The notes below the pieces were generated by a model. It was not told the DNA's origin. It was given only the letters and a program-made list of their open reading frames with translations, and did not search any database. From assembly GCF_013349955.1 (NCBI RefSeq), contig NZ_JABVXC010000011.1, forward strand, positions 91,413 to 155,412: a stretch of 64,000 nucleotides of DNA. Reading direction: 5' to 3'. Positions 9,047 through 17,168 of this stretch are shown here, one piece after another (position 1 is the stretch's first letter; each line of letters begins with the position of its first letter). Origin of the DNA: Onishia taeanensis. GTDB taxonomy: Bacteria; Pseudomonadota; Gammaproteobacteria; Pseudomonadales; Halomonadaceae. The translations under genes and the position numbers were made by a program.

Positions 9047-9736
9047 ATGGCGACCTATTTCATCACCGGAACCGACACCGATGCCGGCAAGACGCTGGTC
9101 ACCGCAGGGCTGCTGGCCTTGGCGCAACGTCACGGCCTGACGACCCTGGGCCTCAAGCCCGTGGCCTCGGGATGTGACCTGCATGCCGAAGGCTTGCGCA
9201 ATGAAGATGCCCTGGCCCTGCAGGCTCACAGCCATCCAGAGGTCGACTACGCCACCATCAACCCCTTTGCTTATGCACCCGCCATCGCACCACACCTTGC
9301 GGCCCGCCAGGCGGGCGACAGGCTGCATTTAGCGACGCTGACAGACGCCATGGCGGACGCTCTGGCCCTCAAGCGCGACCTGACCCTGATCGAGGGTGCA
9401 GGCGGTTGGCGGGTTCCGCTCAACGATGACGAAGACCTGAGCGACCTGGCCGACGCCTTGCAACTGCCAGTGATTCTCGTCGTCGGGCTACGGCTTGGCT
9501 GCATCAACCACGCACGGCTCACCGCCGCAGCGATTAGGGCTCAAGGCCTGCGACTTGCCGGTTGGGTCGCCAATGGCATCACCACCGACTTCGACGAAGC
9601 CGATGACAACCTGGCGAGCCTCGGCCACCACTTGCCAGGCCCCTGCCTGGGCCGCATTCCGCACCTTACCGGTGGCCCGAACGCCATACTGCCCGAACAG
9701 ACCGCCAGCTACCTGAAACTTCCGAATTTACCTTGA
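9047..9736 (+). CDS. bioD: dethiobiotin synthetase
   Basis: 229 residues from ATG 9047. The in-frame extension back to 9002 lies within the bioC end and lacks family residues. It uses ATP and CO2 to close the ureido ring of dethiobiotin. The modified P-loop GTDTDAGKTLV is at residues 7-17, KPVASGCD follows, and the catalytic EGAGGWRVPL block lies near residue 125. Last gene of the bio operon. Its stop codon is embedded in the -35 element of the tRNA-Leu promoter. Confidence 0.95.
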   Translation: MATYFITGTDTDAGKTLVTAGLLALAQRHGLTTLGLKPVASGCDLHAEGLRNEDALALQAHSHPEVDYATINPFAYAPAIAPHLAARQAGDRLHLATLTDAMADALALKRDLTLIEGAGGWRVPLNDDEDLSDLADALQLPVILVVGLRLGCINHARLTAAAIRAQGLRLAGWVANGITTDFDEADDNLASLGHHLPGPCLGRIPHLTGGPNAILPEQTASYLKLPNLP

Positions 9737-9760
9737 CTTAGCGACTGTTATCTCTATAAT
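9733..9760 (+). promoter_or_regulatory. sigma-70 promoter of the tRNA-Leu gene
   Basis: TTGACT (9733-9738) and a perfect TATAAT (9755-9760) are separated by 16 bases and lie 11 bases ahead of the tRNA. The -35 box includes the bioD stop codon. Confidence 0.8.
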
Positions 9761-9771
9761 TTTGCAGCGTT

Positions 9772-9856
9772 GCGGATGTGGTGGAATTGGTAGACACGCT
9801 AGATTTAGGTTCTAGTGCCCTAGCGCGTGGGAGTTCGAGTCTCCCCATCCGCACCA
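9772..9856 (+). tRNA. tRNA-Leu(UAG)
   Basis: An 85-base class II tRNA. The acceptor stem GCGGATG pairs with CATCCGC and is followed by ACCA, so CCA is encoded. The anticodon stem CTAGA/TCTAG encloses TTTAGGT, giving anticodon TAG (UAG). A variable arm (GTGCCCTAGCGC) and the T arm GGGAGTTCGAGTCTCCC are present. It lies directly upstream of integrase remnants, so it is the likely integration site of a lost island. Confidence 0.95.
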
Positions 9857-10023
9857 AATCGATTGATCTGACCTTACCTGATATACCATTAAGCCCTTGC
9901 GGCGCCTACGTTTCTCCCTCCAATCTATCACCTGACCTAACCGGAATTATCGAGACCACGAGCGCTCACGGTGTATACCTATGTGTACCCAAGAGTTCGA
10001 GGTATACGCGGCGGTACAGGACC

Positions 10024-10302
10024 ATGAAACGATCTCAGATTAAGCGGCGACCTCTCGCCGACACCGTACTGACATCCATGGAACCCGAAGCCAAGGATTA
10101 TCGCGAGCTCGACGGCCAAGGCCTCTATCTGCGCGTGCGTAAAAACGGCGTGAAGTCATGGGAACTTAGATACAAGCAAGCGAATGGGCGCCGGTCGTGG
10201 AAGGGCTGGGCGGCTTACCTTCTGTTAATGATGCAGTGGTACAGCGACTACCTTGATGCCCTGACAGATGGAGCGAGCAAGGATCAGACCCAGGAATTGT
10301 GA
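10024..10302 (+). pseudogene. tyrosine-recombinase (P4-type) integrase remnant, internally deleted
   Basis: From ATG 10024 the frame reads MKRSQIKRRPLADTVL then ELDGQGLYLRVRKNGVKSWE and RYKQANGRRSWKG. This is the DUF4102 arm-binding N-terminus of P4/CP4-57-type integrases. After about 60 residues it jumps to WAAYLLLMMQWYSDYLDALTDGA, which resembles the extreme C-terminal tail of the same family. The whole catalytic domain (Arg, His, Tyr) is missing. An integrase normally has about 400 residues; this has 92. The open frame extends upstream through the tRNA, but that part is not protein-like. Position just after tRNA-Leu is the classic one for such integrases. Confidence 0.75.
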
Positions 10303-10351
10303 GAACGCGCACCCAAGGCGTGACGTTCCTGCAGCTTGCTTTGATACACAC

Positions 10352-10387
10352 AGCAAATCCCCGGCCAAATGGCCGGGGATTTGCTTT
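10352..10387 (+). terminator. rho-independent terminator
   Basis: A near-perfect 15-bp stem (AGCAAATCCCCGGCC) with an AAAT loop is followed by TTTT. It closes the first integrase remnant. Confidence 0.85.
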
Positions 10388-10488
10388 TCCACCTCTATCG
10401 TTACCCTCACGCGAGCATTCCGCTTAGCTAACGAAATGCAGTGGCAGCGAAATAGGCTTCACATAAGTAGCTCAATAGTTGGGCTGCA

Positions 10489-10706
10489 GACTGGACGGAA
10501 GCGATGCTGGCCTACACGAAGAAAAGGCTGAAGGGGTCTATAATCAGGCTGAGCACCTTGAGCACCAGCGGGAGATGTTGCAATGGTACTGCGATTGTTT
10601 GGATACCTTGAAACCCCACATAACAGAAGACGAGGCGCAAGCGTTAAGAGCGCAAGTACGAAGGATAAATCCGTCAACCGCCTGCCGCTTAGGAAGCAGT
10701 ACCTGA
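10489..10706 (+). pseudogene. second integrase C-terminal fragment, frameshifted
   Basis: Two frames together spell an integrase tail. From 10489: DWTEAMLAYTKKRLKG. After a shift near 10537: GVYNQAEHLEHQREMLQWYC then DCLDTL. This is the C-terminal pattern (...YNRAEY..QRREMMQWW.DYLD...) of P4-type integrases, and it resembles the tail left in the remnant at 10024. The upstream catalytic domain is absent. It is a separate decayed copy, or the other half of the same gene after rearrangement. The following residues (KPHITEDEAQALRAQ) are not recognised. Confidence 0.6.
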
Positions 10707-10757
10707 AGCCCTTATAACGAAAACATATAACAAAGCACCTTTCGCCGACAACCTTCT

Positions 10758-11651
10758 TCATACTTCATCATTACCGCCATTAACTTGCGAATACACATCA
10801 AGGTCAAAACCACCATAGCTATATACTTCCTCACGAGGTATATAAATAGCACCCATAAACCTGTCATTGCTGTCAGAAAAGAACTGGGGATAATCGTTGG
10901 AAAGGTAAATCTTCCTTTCTTCTTTATCTCTATAGCCACTCATTATCGGAAGCAAAGCAATTTCCTTAAAAGTTTCACCACCGTCGGGATCCCCCATAGC
11001 AACTATGAGCCCCACATATACTTTATCGTTTTTCACTGAGACTTGAACCAGAGACTGAGTAATAAAACTTCGATAAAGAAAAAGCTCAAGAGGACTATCT
11101 TCCACAGACTTCCTAAGATTCTCTAAAAGCCTTTCTTGGCCAACCTCATGAGAAAGTTTTTTATATCTTCCTAAAGCGCTATTCACAGCACCAATGAACC
11201 CATGGAGACGCCAATCACTTGCAACCTGAACCAAGATTCTCTTCCACCATGAAAGCTTCCATGCCTGCGGATAATACATTTTCAACCCTTTCAACTTCCA
11301 ATAGGCACTCCAAAGAAGGGCAACAAAAACCGTCATCATGGACAAAGAGGATACAAGAGCAAGATTGGCAAAACTCACCAACCTTTTCTCTTCATCAATA
11401 CTCCTTCCTAAAGAATGATAAACCACTTTCAAACCGTCACCAAAGTGAAGAGAAATTAGCTCAAGAGACCAAGGACCAATAGGAGTAAGAAAGCAGATAA
11501 AAGAAACAGCTAAAGAAATAAGGCCATACAAACAAACATGCAAGTAGAGACGCTGCCCCTCATATCTTTGAAATTTCCAAGAATGACTAGGATGACTTCG
11601 GCATATGATGTAGCCAGATACAAGGATAGGGAGAAGGAGGAGTGCGTACAA
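10758..11651 (-). CDS. AT-rich membrane protein of unknown function in island remnant
   Basis: 297 residues. Hydrophobic segments lie at about 2-18, 38-60 and 92-115, followed by a soluble C-terminal half. That half contains FLYRSFITQSLVQVSVKND, KVYVGLIVAMGDPDGGET and LLPIMSGYRDKEERKIYL. I remember similar C-terminal blocks (a K.YVG...G.P then PLMSGYRD pattern) in uncharacterised proteobacterial membrane proteins, but I can name no family with certainty. Base composition is clearly lower in GC than any neighbour, which indicates transfer. It lies next to integrase remnants and 87 bases after the small gene at 11739 on the same strand. Function unknown; a role in host interaction or defence is only a guess. 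Confidence 0.65.
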   Translation of the reverse strand: MYALLLLPILVSGYIICRSHPSHSWKFQRYEGQRLYLHVCLYGLISLAVSFICFLTPIGPWSLELISLHFGDGLKVVYHSLGRSIDEEKRLVSFANLALVSSLSMMTVFVALLWSAYWKLKGLKMYYPQAWKLSWWKRILVQVASDWRLHGFIGAVNSALGRYKKLSHEVGQERLLENLRKSVEDSPLELFLYRSFITQSLVQVSVKNDKVYVGLIVAMGDPDGGETFKEIALLPIMSGYRDKEERKIYLSNDYPQFFSDSNDRFMGAIYIPREEVYSYGGFDLDVYSQVNGGNDEV

Positions 11652-11738
11652 ACTAGAATCCTTTCGACAAAAAGGAAGGGCCAGCCCTCCTCTTTAGTTA
11701 AAAATTCCATGAAAAATATAACCGGGCATAGAAGCTAT

Positions 11739-11951
11739 TTACATAACTTTGTTTTCTTCGTCGTGGTGCTGCTTTGCTTTTTCTGACAAATGACGTTTTG
11801 CAGATTCCACACTAGGCATATCTCGATAATGATTAACAGCCTCTTCGATCGCATGGCCTGTGAGATACACGCTACGACCGCTAACAACTTTTACGTCATC
11901 AGCCTTCATCCCACTTTTTTTCAACCAACTTTTCACAATCGCAGTAGACAT
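11739..11951 (-). CDS. small hypothetical protein (70 aa), island cargo
   Basis: MSTAIVKSWLKKSGMKADDV then KVVSGRSVYLTGHAIEEAVN, ending in a charged, probably helical tail HLSEKAKQHHDEENKVM. Mixed charge, no membrane segment, no recognised motif. Composition is AT-rich like the following membrane-protein gene, with which it may form a two-gene unit. The reading frame ends cleanly and codon use looks real, but the short length keeps confidence moderate. Confidence 0.5.
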   Translation of the reverse strand: MSTAIVKSWLKKSGMKADDVKVVSGRSVYLTGHAIEEAVNHYRDMPSVESAKRHLSEKAKQHHDEENKVM

Positions 11952-12545
11952 AAAAAAAGTTCCTCCATTAGGGCGCTGATATTCGATTTTATTATAGAAG
12001 CGCTAGCGGACGGTCTTCGCTGTACCCTGCATTTGGTAGGCAAATCCCCTGCCATGGCGGCGTAATTATGTCAATCCGTCCACATTACCGATCTTCGAGG
12101 ATAGCCCAGAGGGGAGGACATGTCGAATCCGGCTCCTCGCCAACTGGAAAACCCAAAGCAGCTGGCTGTGTCAGGTCTTATCCCCATGATAATCCTATAA
12201 AATTTCCCATCCCTCAGCGCATAATATAGCCTAAAGAGACCGATCAGGGTAATTGCACCTTTGGGATCCAACCATCACTAACCTACTTCGACCGATAGCC
12301 CCGGCTTGCTTCCCTACCTACCGGCGAGCTGCTCACAAGCGCGCCGAAACTTGATTTCACACACCTATCCATCACCCAGGGAGTTGTCCTCATCGTTCCG
12401 TCGGCTCCGCTTTCACATTAGAGAATACGAACTCATAGTATCTAGAGTCATGCCAACGAGCGAAACCACAGGACAAGTCACTCCCCTCCCCGGGGACCTA
12501 CCCATCCACACATTAGCGTTTGCCTAAGACCGCTCTTTTGACGAA
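11952..12545. other. gene-poor stretch, no gene recognised
   Basis: About 590 bases between the island cargo and the umuDC control region. Short open frames exist on both strands (for example 12071-12271 minus and 12306-12527 plus) but none has a convincing ribosome site, composition or motif. I looked for a second copy of the tRNA-Leu 3' end (an attR) and saw none. Confidence 0.6.
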
Positions 12546-12565
12546 TACTGTATATACGAACAGTC
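12546..12565 (+). promoter_or_regulatory. LexA (SOS) box of umuDC
   Basis: TACTGTATATACGAACAGTC matches the gammaproteobacterial LexA consensus (TACTGTATATAT-ATACAGTA), including both CTG/CAG ends at the correct 10-base spacing. It lies 18 bases ahead of the umuD ATG, so LexA would block transcription until DNA damage. Confidence 0.9.
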
Positions 12566-12583
12566 TTCAACAAGAGGCCAGCC

Positions 12584-13024
12584 ATGCGAGCTTCCGAGAT
12601 ATTCCAGGCGCACCCGGCGCCACCTGCCCAGGGACTGCCGCACCCACAGACCACCATTCGCGCGGGCATTTCCGGATTCCCCTCCCCCGCCGAGGACTAC
12701 GTGGGCCGCACGCTGGATCTCAACCAGCGGTTGGTGAAGCGCCCCTCGGCGACCTTCTTCATGACCGTGACTGGTGACAGCATGGAAGGCTTTGGCATTC
12801 AGGATGGCGACACCCTGGTGGTCGATCGCTCGGTGAATGCCAAGCCCGGCCATATCCTGGTAGCGCTGGTGGATGGCGAGGTGATCGTCAAGCGCTACGA
12901 GCTGCTCAGTGGGCGGCCTTACCTGTGCTCCGGCAATGATCGCTACGCGCCGGTCCCGGTCTCGGATCTGGACTGTCAGGTGTGGGGCGTGGTGCGTTCG
13001 GTGATCCACGAGTTCCCGGTATGA
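12584..13024 (+). CDS. umuD: DNA polymerase V protease subunit UmuD
   Basis: 146 residues. A LexA-fold self-cleaving protein; RecA-stimulated cleavage makes UmuD', the partner of UmuC. The cleavage region is [12 protein letters not shown] (probably between Ser30 and Gly31, where E. coli has Cys-Gly). The catalytic dyad is Ser66 in GDSMEG and Lys103 in VIVKRYE. Length matches the family. Behind a LexA box and overlapping umuC by ATGA. Confidence 0.95.
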   Translation: MRASEIFQAHPAPPAQGLPHPQTTIRAGISGFPSPAEDYVGRTLDLNQRLVKRPSATFFMTVTGDSMEGFGIQDGDTLVVDRSVNAKPGHILVALVDGEVIVKRYELLSGRPYLCSGNDRYAPVPVSDLDCQVWGVVRSVIHEFPV

Positions 13025-14310
13025 CCTACCCGATGATCGGCTTGGTGGACTGCAACAACTTCTATGTGAGCTGCGAGCGAGTCTTTCAGCCGCGCCTGGA
13101 AGGCGTGCCCGTAGGGATAATGTCCAACAACGATGGCTGCGTGATCGCCCGCTCACGCGAGCTCAAGGCGCTGGGCGTCAAGATGGGCACGCCGGCCTTC
13201 CAGCTACAGCAATGGGTCAGCCAGGGTCGCATCCATCTGCTGTCGTCCAACTACGAGCTCTATGGTGATATGTCCGCCCGGGTACGCGAGGTCCTCGAGG
13301 AGTTCTCGGCCGGCGTCGACCCCTACTCCATCGACGAGATGTTCGTGCGCTTCGATGGCTTCGATGATCCCGCCACTCTCGACCTGGCCCGCACCCTGTA
13401 CCGCAAGGTGCGCCAGTTCACCGGTATTCCTGTCTGCGTGGGTGTGGCCCCCAGCCGAACCCTGGCCAAGCTCGCCAACCGTGCCGCCAAAGAGCGGCCT
13501 GAATACGGCGGCGTATGCATGCTGACAGGCGATGATGACGAAACGCGCCACCTACTCGAACAGACCGAGTTGGGCGACGTGTGGGGCGTGGGCCAGCGAC
13601 TGGTCGAGCGGCTGGCCATTCAAGGCATCAAGACAGCCTGGGACCTGCGCTGCGCCGACCCCAAGACCGTTCGCCGGCGTTTTGCGGTGACGCTCGAACG
13701 CACCGCCCGCGAGCTACGGGGCACCCCCTGCATCGAGATGAACGAAAGTGATGAACCCCGCCAGCGCATCATGACCTCGCGCTCGTTCGGCCGTCTGACC
13801 GGCGAGCTGAGCGAGCTGCAGGAAGCCATTCGCCAGCACGCCCAGCGTGGCGCCGAGAAGCTGCGCGCCCAGCAGAGCCACACTCGCGCCGTGTTGGTAT
13901 TCTTGAAGACCCACCGTCACCGGCAAGACCTGGCCCAGTATTCTCCCAGCATCGTCGCTGAGCTGCCCGAGCCCACCGACGACAGCCGGCCGATTCTCGC
14001 CGCTGCCCAGCAGGCACTGGAAGCGATCTACCGGCCCGGCTATCGCTTCATGAAAGCCGGCGTGATGCTACTTGACCTGGTGGACGCCCACCGGGAGCAG
14101 CTCTCGCTGCTCGATAGTTCCGGCAGCGCCGCCGATCGCGAGCGTAGCGAACGGCTGATGAGCACCCTGGACGAACTGAACCAGAAGATGGGCCGCGGCA
14201 CCGTACGCCTGGGCGTGCCCCGCCAAAATGCCGCCTGGCACCTGCGCTGTGCCCATCGAACCCCGAGGTGGACGACTCAGTGGGGCGAGCTGCTCAGCGT
14301 CAAGGCCTGA
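13021..14310 (+). CDS. umuC: DNA polymerase V catalytic subunit UmuC
   Basis: 429 residues from ATG 13021, overlapping the umuD stop. A Y-family translesion polymerase. Markers: [20 protein letters not shown] with the first metal aspartate, [11 protein letters not shown], the catalytic pair in [33 protein letters not shown], and the C-terminal little-finger part up to [13 protein letters not shown]. Intact. It is followed almost at once by a ten-copy octamer repeat. Confidence 0.95.
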   Translation: MTYPMIGLVDCNNFYVSCERVFQPRLEGVPVGIMSNNDGCVIARSRELKALGVKMGTPAFQLQQWVSQGRIHLLSSNYELYGDMSARVREVLEEFSAGVDPYSIDEMFVRFDGFDDPATLDLARTLYRKVRQFTGIPVCVGVAPSRTLAKLANRAAKERPEYGGVCMLTGDDDETRHLLEQTELGDVWGVGQRLVERLAIQGIKTAWDLRCADPKTVRRRFAVTLERTARELRGTPCIEMNESDEPRQRIMTSRSFGRLTGELSELQEAIRQHAQRGAEKLRAQQSHTRAVLVFLKTHRHRQDLAQYSPSIVAELPEPTDDSRPILAAAQQALEAIYRPGYRFMKAGVMLLDLVDAHREQLSLLDSSGSAADRERSERLMSTLDELNQKMGRGTVRLGVPRQNAAWHLRCAHRTPRWTTQWGELLSVKA

Positions 14311-14324
14311 GCTTGTTGAGAGCG

Positions 14325-14404
14325 GACGAGCAGACGAGCAGACGAGCAGACGAGCAGACGAGCAGACGAGCAGACGAGCAGACGAGCAGACGAGCAGACG
14401 AGCA
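14325..14404 (+). repeat. octanucleotide tandem repeat, 10 exact copies
   Basis: GACGAGCA is repeated ten times without error between the umuC stop (14310) and the bphP stop (14444). Eight is not a multiple of three and the array lies outside both coding frames. Confidence 0.95.
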
Positions 14405-14443
14405 GAGTGATCGTAGCCATGCTCGCCCCCTCTTCAAACAAGG

Positions 14444-16525
14444 CTATTCGCTCTTTTCTGCCCGGTTGCGCCCATCTTGTTTGGCTTGGTACATGGCTTT
14501 ATCGGCGCGCCTGATCAGGTCGGTTTGTGACTCGCCCGGCTTCCAGCAGGCAGCGCCAATACTGATGGTCACCTGCCCGACTTCCTCGAAGTCCACTTCT
14601 GAAACTGCTTTCAGCAAGCGACTCGCCAACCCCATCACATCCTCACCGGTGCACCCGGGGCAAAGCACGAGAAACTCTTCGCCGCCCCAACGGCCAACTG
14701 CATCGCAGGATCGCAATGCCTTCCACACCGTTTGTGCGAGCAAGGTCAATACTCGATCGCCAACCTCATGGCCAAAGCAATCATTCACTAACTTGAAGTG
14801 ATCAATATCGAACAGCAAAATCGAAACATCGCGGCCATAGCGTGCGGCGGCATTCAGCTCCGCTTCCAGTGCCATTTCGGTGCGATAACGGTTCCATATC
14901 TGGGTCAGAGGGTCGGTAAGCGCCAGTCGCTCAAGCCGACGGTTGGCCTCGGCCAGCGCCTTACGCTCTTGATAAAGTGTCTCGTTGAGGTTGAAGATTT
15001 CGCTCGCCGAGGCGGCAATCGCAAGATCCTCGCCCAGATCCTGGGCCGCCAAAACCTCGACTTCCTGCCAAGGTGCGCTATGCCCCGTCAGCTCTTGCTG
15101 CCAAACCTCGAAGGAACGCCGGGGCGACATCACCAACCGTCCATCCTTCATCCTGGGAACGTCCTCAGGACGCCCCGCCCAAAGGGACGTCTCGGGCTGT
15201 TCGTCACGAAACAGCATCAACCAGCCCTGGCGATCGACATCCACTGACAGCGGCACAGCGAGCAAGCCGCAGCTGCACTGAGGCGGGATCCACTCACCTA
15301 AAGGAGTCTCTCCCAGCGCATCGCTGTGCCAGGCAATCGCTCGCGATTGTGACTCTCCTAACCAGGCGGCCACCTTTTTCAGCGTATCGGCGTCGGGCAA
15401 ATTACCCACTCGCGACACCGTATCGGCATAGACCATGCCCACGCCGCTGGCCCGAAACAGGGTCAACCAATCATGGCCGTGACGCTGAACCAGGTCGCTG
15501 GCGACCAGCAGCTCTTTGCGCGTTTCAAAAAGCAGTCCGCGGGTCTCTTGAACACGCTGGCGAAAGCGCTGCTGAGACATGAGACGCAGGCGCTGCAAGC
15601 GCTGAATAGCCATCTGCGCCAACAAATGGGCTGCGTCACGAGAGGCAGGTGATAGCGTACGCGGGGTCATCGCATGGCAGGCCACCAGCCCCCAAAGGCC
15701 CTTATCTCCGTGGATAGCCACCGAGAGCGACCCCGCCACCCCCATGTTGTGCAGATACTCCTGATGCACAGGCGATACGGCCCGCAAGTTTCCCATAGAC
15801 AGGTCTAGTGGTTCGCCGCTCAATGGGCATCGCTCCGGCCTCAGCGGCAGAGCCTTGGCTTGGGCATCGGGAATGCTGCGCACCGGGTTGATGTCATAGA
15901 GTGCCCTGACCTGGCTCGGGATATCGCTGGCCGGAAAACGGTGCCCGAGCAGACTATCAATCCCTTCGCTGAGGCATTCAGCCTTCACCTGCCCATTCCA
16001 TTCGGCATCGAAGGAGTAGACCATCACCCGATCATACTGTGTCAGGGCCCGCACCCCTTCGACCAGGGCCTGCAGCAATTCAGCCTCACTGTCCTGGGCG
16101 GCAAGGCGCGTTTGCCAGTGGCTGACGGTGGCCAAAATCTCGAGCTCGTCCAATAGCCCCAACGACTCGATCTCTACCACTACCCCCGACCCGCTGCGAT
16201 AGGCCGTGGCGCGACAGCGCTCACCAGTGCCGGCTGACAACTGGACGTCATCCAGGACTATCGTGCCGGCATCCGCCGCCAAGCGGCTATCAAGACGCGT
16301 GAGTAGCGCCTCGCCAAGGCAGTGGGCGGGAGGATGACTAAGCGCTTCATCAACCGATATGCCAAGAAGCTCTTGTAGATTACTGCTGACCTGCAGAACA
16401 CGGCTAAGGTCGGCATTAAGGCTCACCAAACAACCGGTTGGTTGAATCGCGCCGGGAATATGCACCGGCTCGCGGGCACATTCGGCCAGCGCCTCTGTAA
16501 GTTCTTCTTCAGAATAGGTTGGCAC
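14444..16525 (-). CDS. bphP: bacteriophytochrome with GGDEF output domain
   Basis: About 693 residues from a GTG at 16525. The frame is open to 16600, but GGAG stands just before this GTG, which lies four bases after the bphO stop. Order of domains: PAS (biliverdin-binding Cys16 in AECAREPVHIPGAIQPTG), GAF (PASDIP, and the chromophore His in AVSPVHQEYLHNMGV), PHY (about 300-480), a coiled-coil linker (LYQERKALAEANRRLERL), then GGDEF. The last has an active GGEEF and the inhibitory RxxD site (RSCDAVGRWGGEEF). It should sense red/far-red light and make cyclic di-GMP. Oddity: IQPTG where the usual form is IQPHG. Third gene of the operon after bphO, which supplies its pigment. Confidence 0.92.
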   Translation of the reverse strand: MPTYSEEELTEALAECAREPVHIPGAIQPTGCLVSLNADLSRVLQVSSNLQELLGISVDEALSHPPAHCLGEALLTRLDSRLAADAGTIVLDDVQLSAGTGERCRATAYRSGSGVVVEIESLGLLDELEILATVSHWQTRLAAQDSEAELLQALVEGVRALTQYDRVMVYSFDAEWNGQVKAECLSEGIDSLLGHRFPASDIPSQVRALYDINPVRSIPDAQAKALPLRPERCPLSGEPLDLSMGNLRAVSPVHQEYLHNMGVAGSLSVAIHGDKGLWGLVACHAMTPRTLSPASRDAAHLLAQMAIQRLQRLRLMSQQRFRQRVQETRGLLFETRKELLVASDLVQRHGHDWLTLFRASGVGMVYADTVSRVGNLPDADTLKKVAAWLGESQSRAIAWHSDALGETPLGEWIPPQCSCGLLAVPLSVDVDRQGWLMLFRDEQPETSLWAGRPEDVPRMKDGRLVMSPRRSFEVWQQELTGHSAPWQEVEVLAAQDLGEDLAIAASASEIFNLNETLYQERKALAEANRRLERLALTDPLTQIWNRYRTEMALEAELNAAARYGRDVSILLFDIDHFKLVNDCFGHEVGDRVLTLLAQTVWKALRSCDAVGRWGGEEFLVLCPGCTGEDVMGLASRLLKAVSEVDFEEVGQVTISIGAACWKPGESQTDLIRRADKAMYQAKQDGRNRAEKSE

Positions 16526-16529
16526 AATT

Positions 16530-17168
16530 TCAGCTCCGCATAGCGACTTGATGCCAGTGATCAAGATGAACCTGCAGGGTAAGAAAGGTCTGTCTGGCAC
16601 TTAGCGCCGCGCGTCGAGAACAGGGCTGCAGCGAGGGAGACGCTATCAGCGCGAGAAAATCATCCCAACACTGGTCGACATACAAATGGAAATAGCGCGC
16701 TCCAACGTCAGGCGACAGTGCCAGCTCGCGGACGACGCGCGGTGCTATGACGCTTCCTCCCTGAGTAGCGCCTTCTAACACATATAACACTCCCAACACG
16801 CTTCCACGAGAGCCAAGCTCGCTAGGTGACTCGCAGGACAAGGGGCGCGCAGAAGGAGAGGCAGGCCGATAGCCAAGATCACGAAGGTCACGGGCAAGCA
16901 GTGCCGCACGGCTCTGATAATGATATCGCCCCAAGTCAGGCCATTCATCTCGCAGCGCTGGTAGCAGCCACGGCTCCAGCGACACATAGAATTCATGAAA
17001 GGCTTTTAACACCAGTGCATAGGCTTGATGCGTCAGCCCTGGCTTTATCAATGGCGACAACAGCGGATGACGCTCGACGCGTCGATGCAAGTCGCTGGTT
17101 TCATCACGCAGAACCGCACGCAACCCTGCATGTGGCGATGCCGCAAGTGCACTGTCCATCAAGGTCAT
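16530..17168 (-). CDS. bphO: heme oxygenase BphO (biliverdin-forming)
   Basis: 212 residues from ATG 17168, which overlaps the upstream stop as ATGA (a GTG at 17177 is possible). The heme-binding histidine is in TSDLHRRVERHPLLSPL. The distal helix GSVLGVLYVLEGATQGGSVI and the HLYVDQCWDDFLALI region match bacterial BphO/HemO enzymes. It opens heme to biliverdin, the chromophore of the phytochrome encoded next. It lies between two cyclic-di-GMP genes in a three-gene operon. Confidence 0.92.
   Translation of the reverse strand: MTLMDSALAASPHAGLRAVLRDETSDLHRRVERHPLLSPLIKPGLTHQAYALVLKAFHEFYVSLEPWLLPALRDEWPDLGRYHYQSRAALLARDLRDLGYRPASPSARPLSCESPSELGSRGSVLGVLYVLEGATQGGSVIAPRVVRELALSPDVGARYFHLYVDQCWDDFLALIASPSLQPCSRRAALSARQTFLTLQVHLDHWHQVAMRS

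Noticed and set aside
9778..9995. Open frame running from the tRNA-Leu into the integrase remnant
   Set aside because: The first part is the translated tRNA itself and then low-quality sequence; only the part from 10024 resembles a protein.
12071..12271. 66-codon minus-strand frame in the gap before umuDC
   Set aside because: No recognisable motif, weak start context, and composition like non-coding sequence. Left as unannotated.
12440..12520. Possible attR copy of the tRNA-Leu 3' end (ACCTACCCATCCACAC)
   Set aside because: Only a loose resemblance to the tRNA end, too many mismatches to call an attachment site.
14268..14801. Plus-strand frame across the octamer array
   Set aside because: It translates the repeat (RADEQTSR) and then the antisense of bphP.
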